NCBI RefSeq assembly: GCF_002879645.1
Contig: NZ_PNRE01000105.1
Span: 1-64,000 of the forward strand
Origin: Halomonas heilongjiangensis
Lineage (GTDB): Bacteria > Pseudomonadota > Gammaproteobacteria > Pseudomonadales > Halomonadaceae
Reading direction: 5' to 3'
DNA: 64,000 nucleotides
Shown: piece by piece, positions 31,291 to 38,819 of the stretch
Position numbering within the stretch: position 1 is the stretch's first letter
Layout of the letters: every line of letters starts with the position of its first letter
Notes under the pieces: model-generated
The model's database searches: none
The model's input: the letters and a program-made list of their open reading frames with translations, nothing else
What the model was told of the DNA's origin: nothing
Made by a program: the position numbers and the translations under genes

Positions 31291-33878
31291 CACTTGCCTC
31301 CGTGCAGGTCGAGGCGCAGCACGCCGTGCTCGGGGAAATTCGGGTCGTTGTCCAGCCGCGCGATTTCCAGCCGGCCGAGCGGCAGGAAACCATCGGCCAG
31401 CGGCTTGGGATCTTCCTGGCCCTGGCGGTGGAAACGTGTGACCTGCACCGAGGCCACGCCGGGCACCCGACGCGCGGCGGCATACAGCGGACTGAGGAAC
31501 ACGGTCTGCGCGAAGCTGAAATTGTCCGGATGGAACAGGCCGCGGGTACCGTCGGCCCGTGTATGGCTGCCGAGCACGTCGAGCAGTCCGCGACGCACAT
31601 CGCTGCGGAAATAGCCCGCGTCGACGCAGACCAGCAGGTCGATCTCCAGCGAGACATGCAGCGGGTCGTTGATGCGTAGGTCGTGGCCGGCCATGCGGTA
31701 GTGGTCCAGATGGGCGATCGCCGTGGCGGCGAAGTCGACATCGACGGGGTCGCCGCCTTCGCGGTCGACGGTGGCGAACAGCGTGTGCCAGCTACCCGTC
31801 CAGCGCAGGCCGGCGGCGGCGCGCTGGACGCCGTCGAGCCGTTCGGTGACCTCGGCGTAGTCGGCCGGGGTGACGGCGCGCTCCTGGGTGCGGAAGGCAT
31901 GAGGCGCGCGGCGGCGCACCTCGGTGGCGCTCTCGCGGGCCACCCCGCCGCGGGCGGGCAACGGGTTGGTCACCCGTTCGATGCGACCCTCGAGGGTGAC
32001 GGCATGGGCGATGCTGTCGGCCCCCACGTTCCCCTCCGGGCCGTTGCCGATGCGGTAGCGGGCCGTGAAGGCGGTGCCGGCATTGGGGCGGCGGCCGTGC
32101 CGGTCGTCGCCGAAGCGCAGGCGGGTACTGCCGTCGTCCTCGCTTTCGAGGACGAAGTGGCGGTCCGTCGCGCGGCTGGCGAGCAGGTCGCGGCGGGGGC
32201 GCCAGTGGTCGCTGCCGATGCCTGACGCGCTTTCCAGGGTGATCGCCGGGAGGGCATCGGCGGTGCGCCAGACGAAGGCGGCGCCGGCCGACGCCTCGGG
32301 GTCGAACCGCAGGCGTTCGCGGCGCTGCAGGCCATGTTCGAAGTGCGTCTTGAGCAGCGTGCCCTGATGGGTGACCGGTGCTTCGGCGAGCAGCGGGCGG
32401 AAGCGCGGCGGCAACGGTTCGGGTGCGGCGCGCGCGCAGGCATCGCCGGTGGCGGCGGGAAACTGCAGGCGCGCCTTGGGCACGCTGCCCAGCGATTCGT
32501 CTGCGATGCTGCGGCCGTGATCGACCAGGATGTTGTTGCCCAGCGCGATGCTCACGTCGTCGATAAATGCACCGCCGTGGGCCTCGTCGGTCTCGCTCGA
32601 CAGGCACAGCGGGAACGGCAGGGCGTCGTCCCGGTGCCAGCGGATGTCGGTGATCTCGGTGCCGTCGAGCGGATCGACCAGCGCCTCGGCGCCGTCGAAG
32701 GCGCGTACGGCGGTGAGCCGCACGGCGTGGCGATGCGTCGGGTCGGCATCCTCGGCCAGGCCGGTGAGCGGCCCTATCGTCTCCTGGAAGATGAGTACGT
32801 CGCCGGGTGCCAAGTCGGGCCAGTGGCCGCGCAGGGTGGCGGCGGTGGCCCCGACCGGCAGGCAGCAGCGGGCATCGCCCCAGGTGTAGAAGGCGAAGTC
32901 GTTGTGCTCGAGGCGCAGCGTGGGCCGTGGCGAGGTCTCGTCTGGCAGCAGCGGCTCGAACACCAGCGGCGCGGCCCGCAGCGCGGTGCGCTCGTCGGGC
33001 GAGTCGGGCGCTACGCGCGGCGGTACGCCCGGCACGCGGGTGTGGCAGCGCAGGTCCTCGGGCAGCGCGAAGGGGCCGCCGCTGACCTCGACATGCAGCC
33101 AGGCGCGCGCATTGCAGCCTTCGTGCATGGCGTAGTCGACCAGCAAGGCGTGACGCCGCAGGCTGCTGCGCCGGCGCGCGGTGTGCAGGTAGGCTTCGGT
33201 GCCGATGGCGTCGAGCCGGTAGTGCTGCAGGTCACCGACATAGGCGATCAGCTCGGCCAGGGTCGTGGTCAGATCGGCGGGGCTGTGGTCGCGCCAGCCC
33301 GGCATCTGGCGGGTGAGCCGGTCGATGATCAGGCGGCGCAGGCTGGCATAGTCCCGGGCGAGATAGGAGAGGTCCGGCACCGGCTTGGGGGCTTCCGGGC
33401 AGTCGTGGCGCGGAGCACAGTCGAAGGGGCTCGGGCATTCGACCTTGAAGGCGAAGTCGATGGCCGACAGCCGCGGGTCGAAATCCGGCAGCGGCGCCGG
33501 GTCGCCGCTGCCCTGCTGCAGATGCAGGCGATAGGTGGAGTGGTCGCCTTCGCTGTCGGTGCGTACCAGCAGGATCTGGTCGGCATTGGGCAGGGCGGTG
33601 AAGAAGTCATGCTCGGCACCGGGGTCTAACGGAGGAGCGCTGGCGATGCCTACCCATTCGATGCCGACACGGCGGATGCGCTCGCCGCCGGCGATGCGCA
33701 GGTTCTCCGCCGTGATGCCGGCCGGCACCGGCTTGAGCAGCCGGACCATCAGCGTGCGCTGGCGCGGGCTGCCCGCAGGGGCATCGAGGTCGAGCACCTC
33801 GAGCCAGTCGATACCGTTGAGCGTGGGGTGGGCCTCCACGGCCATCCGGCGGTTTTCCTCGCAGCAGGTGTAGATCAT
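31290..33878 (-). CDS. Putative eCIS baseplate assembly protein (gpJ-like), copy 1
   Basis: The 862-residue protein is the first of two large baseplate wedge proteins. It opens with a CC pair (MIYTCCEENRR), then a domain up to about 150, the conserved LARDYASLRRLIIDRL with MPGWRDHSPADL, the helical ELIAYVGDLQHYRLD, and a C-terminal gpJ-like part (RAVTPADYAEVTERL, VSLEIDLLVCVDAGY). ATG 33878 overlaps the gp25 stop by four bases. The two baseplate genes are paralogous in layout but share little obvious sequence. Confidence is high for the family, moderate for the exact position in the structure. Confidence 0.88.
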   Translation of the reverse strand: MIYTCCEENRRMAVEAHPTLNGIDWLEVLDLDAPAGSPRQRTLMVRLLKPVPAGITAENLRIAGGERIRRVGIEWVGIASAPPLDPGAEHDFFTALPNADQILLVRTDSEGDHSTYRLHLQQGSGDPAPLPDFDPRLSAIDFAFKVECPSPFDCAPRHDCPEAPKPVPDLSYLARDYASLRRLIIDRLTRQMPGWRDHSPADLTTTLAELIAYVGDLQHYRLDAIGTEAYLHTARRRSSLRRHALLVDYAMHEGCNARAWLHVEVSGGPFALPEDLRCHTRVPGVPPRVAPDSPDERTALRAAPLVFEPLLPDETSPRPTLRLEHNDFAFYTWGDARCCLPVGATAATLRGHWPDLAPGDVLIFQETIGPLTGLAEDADPTHRHAVRLTAVRAFDGAEALVDPLDGTEITDIRWHRDDALPFPLCLSSETDEAHGGAFIDDVSIALGNNILVDHGRSIADESLGSVPKARLQFPAATGDACARAAPEPLPPRFRPLLAEAPVTHQGTLLKTHFEHGLQRRERLRFDPEASAGAAFVWRTADALPAITLESASGIGSDHWRPRRDLLASRATDRHFVLESEDDGSTRLRFGDDRHGRRPNAGTAFTARYRIGNGPEGNVGADSIAHAVTLEGRIERVTNPLPARGGVARESATEVRRRAPHAFRTQERAVTPADYAEVTERLDGVQRAAAGLRWTGSWHTLFATVDREGGDPVDVDFAATAIAHLDHYRMAGHDLRINDPLHVSLEIDLLVCVDAGYFRSDVRRGLLDVLGSHTRADGTRGLFHPDNFSFAQTVFLSPLYAAARRVPGVASVQVTRFHRQGQEDPKPLADGFLPLGRLEIARLDNDPNFPEHGVLRLDLHGGK

Positions 33879-34243
33879 GCGATGCCTCCCTGCGCGAAGG
33901 TCTCGCGCTGGCGGCTGTCGCTGCTGCGGATGCGATATTGCACGGTCACCGTCAGGCGCGCCTCGACGGCCTCGACGGCGACCGCCTCGATCTCGATCAG
34001 CTCACCCAGCCACTGCTGCAGTGCGCCCTGCACCAGGACCTGGGTGGTGGCCGCCAGTTCCGGGCTGTTGGGGGCGAACACCAGTTCGCGCAACCCGCTG
34101 CCGAAGTCCGGCCGCATGACGCGCTCGCCCGGGGCGGTGAACAGCACCTGTTCGATCAGCCCGCGGATCCACGCCGCGTGATTGTCCTCGCGGGTGCGAC
34201 CGCGGCCGTCGAACTGGTAGGGGAAGTGGGCACGAAGGGTCAT
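33875..34243 (-). CDS. gp25/GPW-family baseplate protein (eCIS)
   Basis: The 122-residue protein has the gp25 signature: RGLIEQVLFTAPGERVMRPDFG and the conserved ELVFAPNSPELA. In phage T4 gp25 is a lysozyme-like wedge protein that seeds sheath polymerisation; eCIS homologues do the same job. GGGAG precedes ATG 34243. It starts two bases past the stop of the PAAR-like gene and overlaps the next gene by four. Confidence 0.92.
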   Translation of the reverse strand: MTLRAHFPYQFDGRGRTREDNHAAWIRGLIEQVLFTAPGERVMRPDFGSGLRELVFAPNSPELAATTQVLVQGALQQWLGELIEIEAVAVEAVEARLTVTVQYRIRSSDSRQRETFAQGGIA

Positions 34244-34245
34244 GG

Positions 34246-34566
34246 TCAGCTCCCGATGACACGGGTCTGGGCCGCCACGGGCAACAGCGGCGTGCCGTTG
34301 GGCGCGCACACCGCCTGGCTGTCCATCAGCACCAGCGGCTGGCCGTTCGACATCACCCGGGTGGCGGCCACCACCCACTGCCCCGTCACGCAGGGCGAAG
34401 GGCCGCCCGAGACATTGAACGGGCAGCCGGCGATCGCCCAGGGTGCGCTCATCACCGCCGTCGGCTGGCCACCCACCAGCACGCGCGGGTTGGGCGTGGT
34501 GGGGGTGGCGGTGCCGCCGTGGGCACACAGGACGCTTGCGCCGAGATGCAGGAGTGGGCCAGGCAT
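34246..34566 (-). CDS. PAAR-like spike-tip protein (eCIS)
   Basis: The 106-residue protein looks like the PAAR-like tip of contractile tails: short glycine-rich strands, repeated Cys/His in positions able to bind a metal (GASVLCAHGG, GCPF, PCVTG, AVCAPNG). It is placed between the gpV-like hub and gp25, where tail tips are encoded. It probably sharpens the spike and may hold cargo, though no effector domain is fused. Confidence 0.75.
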   Translation of the reverse strand: MPGPLLHLGASVLCAHGGTATPTTPNPRVLVGGQPTAVMSAPWAIAGCPFNVSGGPSPCVTGQWVVAATRVMSNGQPLVLMDSQAVCAPNGTPLLPVAAQTRVIGS

Positions 34567-34567
34567 G

Positions 34568-35077
34568 TCAGGTCACCGTGAGTGCGCCGTTGTTGATGGT
34601 CACGGTCGGGCCGACCAGCGTGAGCGCCGCGCCCTTGCCGTTCTGGATATAGATGCCGGTGTCGTTGACGATCAGGGTGGCGCCGGTGGCGCTCTTGAGC
34701 ATGATCCCGCCGGTGGGGCCGGGCAGGTCGGAGATCGTCAGGCCGTTCTGCAGCGGCGTCTGGAAGGTGATGGCGGGGGTGCCCGGTGGCGAGGCCAGCG
34801 CCAGCGCCGGCACCTCGGCCGCGCTGCCCCAGAAGCCGCCGACCCAGACCGGGTAGTCCGGATTGCCCTGCTCGAACTCCACCCACACGCCCGAGCCGAC
34901 CACCGGCAGCGCCACCATGCCGTTCTGCAGGCCAGCCAGCGGCACGCAGGGCATGGCCCAGCTGGTGGGCGTCAGCCCGGCCACGTCCGGCACCTGAATC
35001 TGCAGGCGGCCCTGCTGCAGCGGGTCGACGTTGTTGAGCACCAGGCCGCGATATTTTCCGTAGTAGTGTTCGGTCAT
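34568..35077 (-). CDS. Baseplate hub/spike protein, gpV (gp5/VgrG-like)
   Basis: The 169-residue protein has an OB-fold N-terminal domain (YRGLVLNNVDPLQQGRLQIQ, GVWVEFEQGNPDYPVWVGGF) and a C-terminal beta-stalk of repeated short strands (MLKSATGATLIVNDTGIYIQ). This is the gpV/VgrG-C spike base; the gp27-like half is encoded separately by the preceding gene. ATG 35077 overlaps that gene's stop by four bases. Confidence 0.9.
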   Translation of the reverse strand: MTEHYYGKYRGLVLNNVDPLQQGRLQIQVPDVAGLTPTSWAMPCVPLAGLQNGMVALPVVGSGVWVEFEQGNPDYPVWVGGFWGSAAEVPALALASPPGTPAITFQTPLQNGLTISDLPGPTGGIMLKSATGATLIVNDTGIYIQNGKGAALTLVGPTVTINNGALTVT

Positions 35078-36213
35078 GTCGGCACCGTCGGGGTGAGGGA
35101 AACGAGCCCGTTTCGGGTGAGGTTGAAGTTTTGCTTGAACTCGCCGCGCTTGAGGGTGCTGGTCACGCTCGAGACGTAGTACAGGCCGTCGTAGGCGACG
35201 CCCGCACCGCGCACCCCGACCAGTTTGCGCGCCTTGAGCAGGCGCCCGTAGCGCAGCACATCCAGGGTGCCGGTCCCGCTCACCGCGTCCTGCGATTTCT
35301 TCGCCTCGTTCAGGCCCGTGGAGAGGGCCTGCATGGGGTTCATCTTGGCGGTGTCCTTCAGCATTCGCAGGTTGGCGATGGGCGCCGGCAGGGCGCCGAG
35401 GGGGGGCTGCAGCGGATTCAGGTCCGGGATGGGAATCGGGATCGGCACCCGGGTAAGCGGGTTCTGGATCAGCACCACCGGCAGCACGCCCTTGGTCGGA
35501 TCGAAGCTGAAGTTCAGCGACTCGACGTTGGTGTGGGCGTCCATGTCGATGTTGAGCGCGGGCTGCGGTGGACCGACCTTGATCTCGGGGCCGAAGTAGG
35601 CAATGTTCGTCAGCGGCGCCTCGCCCGGCTCGATGTAGAACACATGGCCCACCTGGTCGGCCAGTTGTCGCAGATAGGCCAGGTCCGTGCCCTGCTGCGC
35701 CGGGATGCGCTCGATCGGGATCGGCACGTCCGGGAACAGCGCCGGGATGGGCAGGGGGATGATGCCGAAGGCGGCGTATTTGGCGCAGATCAGCGCCACA
35801 CGAGCCTCGATCGGCATGGCCGGATAGGGCAGGCCGCTGAAGTCGAGCAGGTCCATCACCTTGGTGAGGTCCTCGCCGGTCACCGTAATGCTGCCCGGCT
35901 GGCCCTGCTGCCCGGCCTGCACCTCCACATTGGTCACCACGCCGTCGAACAGCGGCTGCGGCCGGCCGTTCAGGGTGACGATCAGCACCACGCGCAGCGG
36001 CGGCGTGCCCACGCTGGTGTTCTGGCCGACGGCGATCAGGAAGAGAGTATTCAGCTGCGACCTGCTGCTTACCTTGAAGCGCAGCTGAAAGCCGCTGGCC
36101 GCACCGGCGCTGCTGGTCACGGTGGCCTGCTCGAAGGCGTCGATCAGCAGCGCCGGCACGGGCACCGGCACGATCGGCCCCATCAGCAGGCTCAGGTGGA
36201 TGGCGCTAGACAT
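35074..36213 (-). CDS. Phage late-control D / VgrG N-terminal-like hub protein (eCIS)
   Basis: The 379-residue protein belongs to the gp27/late control D family that forms the trimeric hub joining tube to spike. Conserved parts include LFDGVVTNVEVQ, ITVTGEDLTKVMDL, DLAYLRQLADQVGHVFYIE and the C-terminal YDGLYYVSSVTSTLKRGEF. A long Pro/Ile-rich loop (RVPIPIPIPDLNPLQPPLG) is unusual but seen in eCIS members. ATG 36213 is preceded by GGGAGGGA; it lies eight bases inside the LysM gene end. Confidence 0.92.
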   Translation of the reverse strand: MSSAIHLSLLMGPIVPVPVPALLIDAFEQATVTSSAGAASGFQLRFKVSSRSQLNTLFLIAVGQNTSVGTPPLRVVLIVTLNGRPQPLFDGVVTNVEVQAGQQGQPGSITVTGEDLTKVMDLLDFSGLPYPAMPIEARVALICAKYAAFGIIPLPIPALFPDVPIPIERIPAQQGTDLAYLRQLADQVGHVFYIEPGEAPLTNIAYFGPEIKVGPPQPALNIDMDAHTNVESLNFSFDPTKGVLPVVLIQNPLTRVPIPIPIPDLNPLQPPLGALPAPIANLRMLKDTAKMNPMQALSTGLNEAKKSQDAVSGTGTLDVLRYGRLLKARKLVGVRGAGVAYDGLYYVSSVTSTLKRGEFKQNFNLTRNGLVSLTPTVPT

Positions 36214-36568
36214 CCGTCCCTCCCGGCACGCCTTCGGGCAGCGTGATGCGCAGGCGCCGGCCAAGGGTCTCGATCAGCTCATCCGCGCGCATCACCCCGT
36301 TGCCGTCGCACAGGCGCCAGTATTGCTGCGGATCGCCGAGATAGGTCGCGGCGAGGTTGTCCGGCCGGTCGCCCTCGGCCACGCGGTGGGTGTGCAGGGT
36401 GGCGAAATTCTCCGGTGGCGGGATGAAGCGCCGGCGCACATAGCTGACCAGCTCGCCGTCGGGCCGCGTCCATTGCGCGGTGTCCAGCCCGTGATAGCGG
36501 CTGTCCGGCGCGAAGGCCGGCGCGGTGAGGGCGTTGGCCTGCATGAAGGCCTTGAGCGGATCGGTCAT
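36206..36568 (-). CDS. LysM-domain tail protein (gpX-like, eCIS)
   Basis: The 120-residue protein ends in a LysM fold (THRVAEGDRPDNLAATYLGD, QQYWRLCDGNGV), as in phage tail protein X. The N-terminal 60 residues are a conserved tail segment (RYHGLDTAQW). In Afp/PVC the equivalent sequence is the C-terminal part of the tube-adaptor protein; here it is a separate gene overlapping that adaptor by four bases. It probably locks the hub. Confidence 0.85.
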   Translation of the reverse strand: MTDPLKAFMQANALTAPAFAPDSRYHGLDTAQWTRPDGELVSYVRRRFIPPPENFATLHTHRVAEGDRPDNLAATYLGDPQQYWRLCDGNGVMRADELIETLGRRLRITLPEGVPGGTDV

Positions 36569-37221
36569 GGGATGCCTCCGAGTCCCAGGGCCTCGAAGCC
36601 GACCGTGGCGGCCTTCGCGGCGAGTCGTTCGCGCGATTGCAGGTAGGCCATGAACAGGTTGCCGCCGCGGTGATCGAAGCCCAGGTCGTCGATCGACAGC
36701 ACGCGCAGGCCTAGATTGACCTTGGCGCGGATCGGGTTCAGCGCCGGATCGAAGGCCTCCTCGGTGATCGAGAAGTCGGTCACGCGCACCGGCACGATGC
36801 GATTGGCTCCCCATACGAACAGCACCAGCGCCGATTCCATGGGGGCGATCTCCAGCGTGCCCGCGGCGGCCAGCGCCTGGTTGGCCAGCAGGTCCGCCGC
36901 CGCGGGATTGATCAGCGATTCGAGCACCGCCAGCTGCGCCGCGATGCCGGACTCGACCACGGTCTTGTGCTGGCCCGGGAACTCTAGCTGATCGACCGCA
37001 TCGATCTCCGCCTCGAGCTTGAGCGTCTCCACGGCGGGGCCCTTGAGCCGCAGGGCCTCGGCGCGCTCCGCGCCTTCGCCGAGGTGCTGGACCTGCAACG
37101 TGCGGGTGAGGGTGTCCGGGTTGTACTGCAGCGCGATCACACGCTGCACCTGCGCCGAGGCCGGGTCGAGCAGCACCAGGCCGCCTTTGACGACGCGCGG
37201 GGAGTTGGGGAAGCCGGTCAT
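36565..37221 (-). CDS. CIS tube-adaptor protein (Afp7-type N-domain)
   Basis: The 218-residue protein matches the contractile injection system tube protein family that links the inner tube to the hub: LVLLDPASAQVQRVIALQYN near the start, ELEF-type strand EIDAVDQLEFPGQH and the C-terminal ITEEAFDPALNPIRAKV. GGAGG precedes the ATG. It comes 79 bases after the stop of the upstream effector gene and is coupled to the LysM gene. Confidence 0.88.
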   Translation of the reverse strand: MTGFPNSPRVVKGGLVLLDPASAQVQRVIALQYNPDTLTRTLQVQHLGEGAERAEALRLKGPAVETLKLEAEIDAVDQLEFPGQHKTVVESGIAAQLAVLESLINPAAADLLANQALAAAGTLEIAPMESALVLFVWGANRIVPVRVTDFSITEEAFDPALNPIRAKVNLGLRVLSIDDLGFDHRGGNLFMAYLQSRERLAAKAATVGFEALGLGGIP

Positions 37222-37300
37222 AGCAGCAAGTCCTCCGATCTGACATCACACAGTGCCCAAGCCCGTTCCATGCCGATGGCGTATTCAGTCAATGAGCGCA

Positions 37301-38776
37301 TCATGCCGGCTCCTCGGATTCCGGCGTTTCATCCGCGACGCTGGTGAACCACGTGCCGGGTTGCTCGATGATCAACGCTCCCTGTCTGTCGCCCTGGCTG
37401 CTGGTGCCGGTCGGCGCCTTGGTTTCGACGATCGCGCAGGGTTTGCTGCTGGTGGTCATGTCCTTGGTGCAGATCGAGCCCTTCTGCCAATCCTCGTTGA
37501 ACTCGGGGCTTGCCCAACTCGCGACCAGGTTGCCCTTGTTGGCCCAGTATTGCTGCCAGATCTGGGGCAGCGTCCTAGCGCCGGCCTTCTGTCCCGCGGA
37601 CAGGCCCAGCAGGCAGTCCTTGACTGGCTTCCCGTCTTGCGATCTGAGGCCGTTTATCTGCTTCAGCAAGGCCTTGTCGAAGGCCTTTTGCCTGCCCTGC
37701 GGGATCTGGGACGGCTCGGTTACCTCCATGCCATCGAACACCAGCGGTGTGACGCGGGTCACGAAAGTCCAGCAGTTGCTTCCCTTGGTCGACTGCGCGC
37801 CCACGGTCTGGCGAAAAGACTCCATCGCTCCGGCCGCGGACCCGACTTTGCAGCCACGGAAATCGACGGTATCGACAGTGACGGCCCCTTTGAGCGCCTT
37901 ACCCAAGTCGGCGATCGGCACCCAGGAAATCGTGCCTATGCTCGAGATGAACTGGATCTTACCCGCGCTGGTGGAATGCGATACCACATACAGGGTGCCT
38001 ATGGGCACGCCAAGCGCCTTGAGCTTCTTGGCGGCATCCTCGACGCTGGTAACGCGCAGCACGGTCTTCGCGTAGGTGCGCCCTTCGTCGAGATCCTGGT
38101 CGCTATCGGTCAGAACGATCGAGACGTCGGTCTTGGCCTTCGGTGCCTCGGGCTCTTTCTCTTTGTCGTCGTCGCGCTGGATCATCGGCTGCCCGCCGCG
38201 CTGCTGCACGACATGCGTGAGTTCATGCGCGAGCAGCCGGCGTCCGGCGTGGCTGTCCGGCGCGTATTTGCCGTGATCGAAGGCGAGATGCTGACCGACG
38301 GCATAGGCATGGGCGTTGACATCGCGCGCCGATTGGGCCGCTGCGGCATCGCGATGCACACGCACCTTGCCGAAGTCGTGGCCGAAGCGCGGTTCGAAGA
38401 AGGCGCGGGCCGAGCGCGAAAGTGGCTCTCCGACGGTCTGCAGGGTGCGATGAACGCTGGGCGGCGCTTCTGCCTGACGTCCGGTTTGAGCACCGCCGCT
38501 GCGACGGGTCAGGGTGGGCATCGATCCAGTGGCTTTTACATCGGCATACCCCATTCCCATCACCTGCGCCGCGGCGCGGTCGGCTTCGTGCTCGAGCGGA
38601 TCGTTGCTGGCGCCGATCGTGAGTTTGGCCTGCAGCCCGAGGGCCTTGCCTTGCCGGCACTCCTCGCACTCGCCGGTGAGGCCCGAGGCGGCATTGCCGC
38701 AGACGCATTGGCGCTGGAGGAGCGCATGCTGACCGGCTTCGCTGGTGGGCATCGTGGTGGTGCACGTCCTATTCAT
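37301..38776 (-). CDS. DUF4157 eCIS cargo-type protein A with caspase-like C-terminal domain
   Basis: The 491-residue protein has an N-terminal zinc-ribbon-like motif (Cys24, Cys26, Cys37, Cys40), the DUF4157 eCIS core domain (about 55-195) with FFEPRFGHDFGKVRVH and the metallopeptidase-like HELTH at 184-188, a short charged linker (RDDDKEKEPEAPKAK), and a C-terminal domain from about 216. The last domain has a candidate dyad: His267 in LYVVSHS and Cys309 in VDFRGCKVG, spaced as in caspase-fold (CHAT/DUF4347-type) peptidases. DUF4157 marks eCIS-associated cargo. GGAG lies before ATG 38776. Its N-terminal half is a near copy of that of the neighbouring gene; the toxin role is inferred. Confidence 0.82.
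   Translation of the reverse strand: MNRTCTTTMPTSEAGQHALLQRQCVCGNAASGLTGECEECRQGKALGLQAKLTIGASNDPLEHEADRAAAQVMGMGYADVKATGSMPTLTRRSGGAQTGRQAEAPPSVHRTLQTVGEPLSRSARAFFEPRFGHDFGKVRVHRDAAAAQSARDVNAHAYAVGQHLAFDHGKYAPDSHAGRRLLAHELTHVVQQRGGQPMIQRDDDKEKEPEAPKAKTDVSIVLTDSDQDLDEGRTYAKTVLRVTSVEDAAKKLKALGVPIGTLYVVSHSTSAGKIQFISSIGTISWVPIADLGKALKGAVTVDTVDFRGCKVGSAAGAMESFRQTVGAQSTKGSNCWTFVTRVTPLVFDGMEVTEPSQIPQGRQKAFDKALLKQINGLRSQDGKPVKDCLLGLSAGQKAGARTLPQIWQQYWANKGNLVASWASPEFNEDWQKGSICTKDMTTSSKPCAIVETKAPTGTSSQGDRQGALIIEQPGTWFTSVADETPESEEPA
38220..38735. repeat. Imperfect direct repeat, copy in cargo gene A
   Basis: About 510 bases here (encoding the zinc-ribbon and DUF4157 parts) align with 39797-40310 in cargo gene B. 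The encoded segments are about three quarters identical by eye, with one residue of length difference. The similarity stops sharply where the C-terminal domains begin. Confidence 0.8.
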
Positions 38777-38819
38777 GGGGTGACTCCATAGCCTGTGCGG
38801 GATATCTCATTGGTGCACC

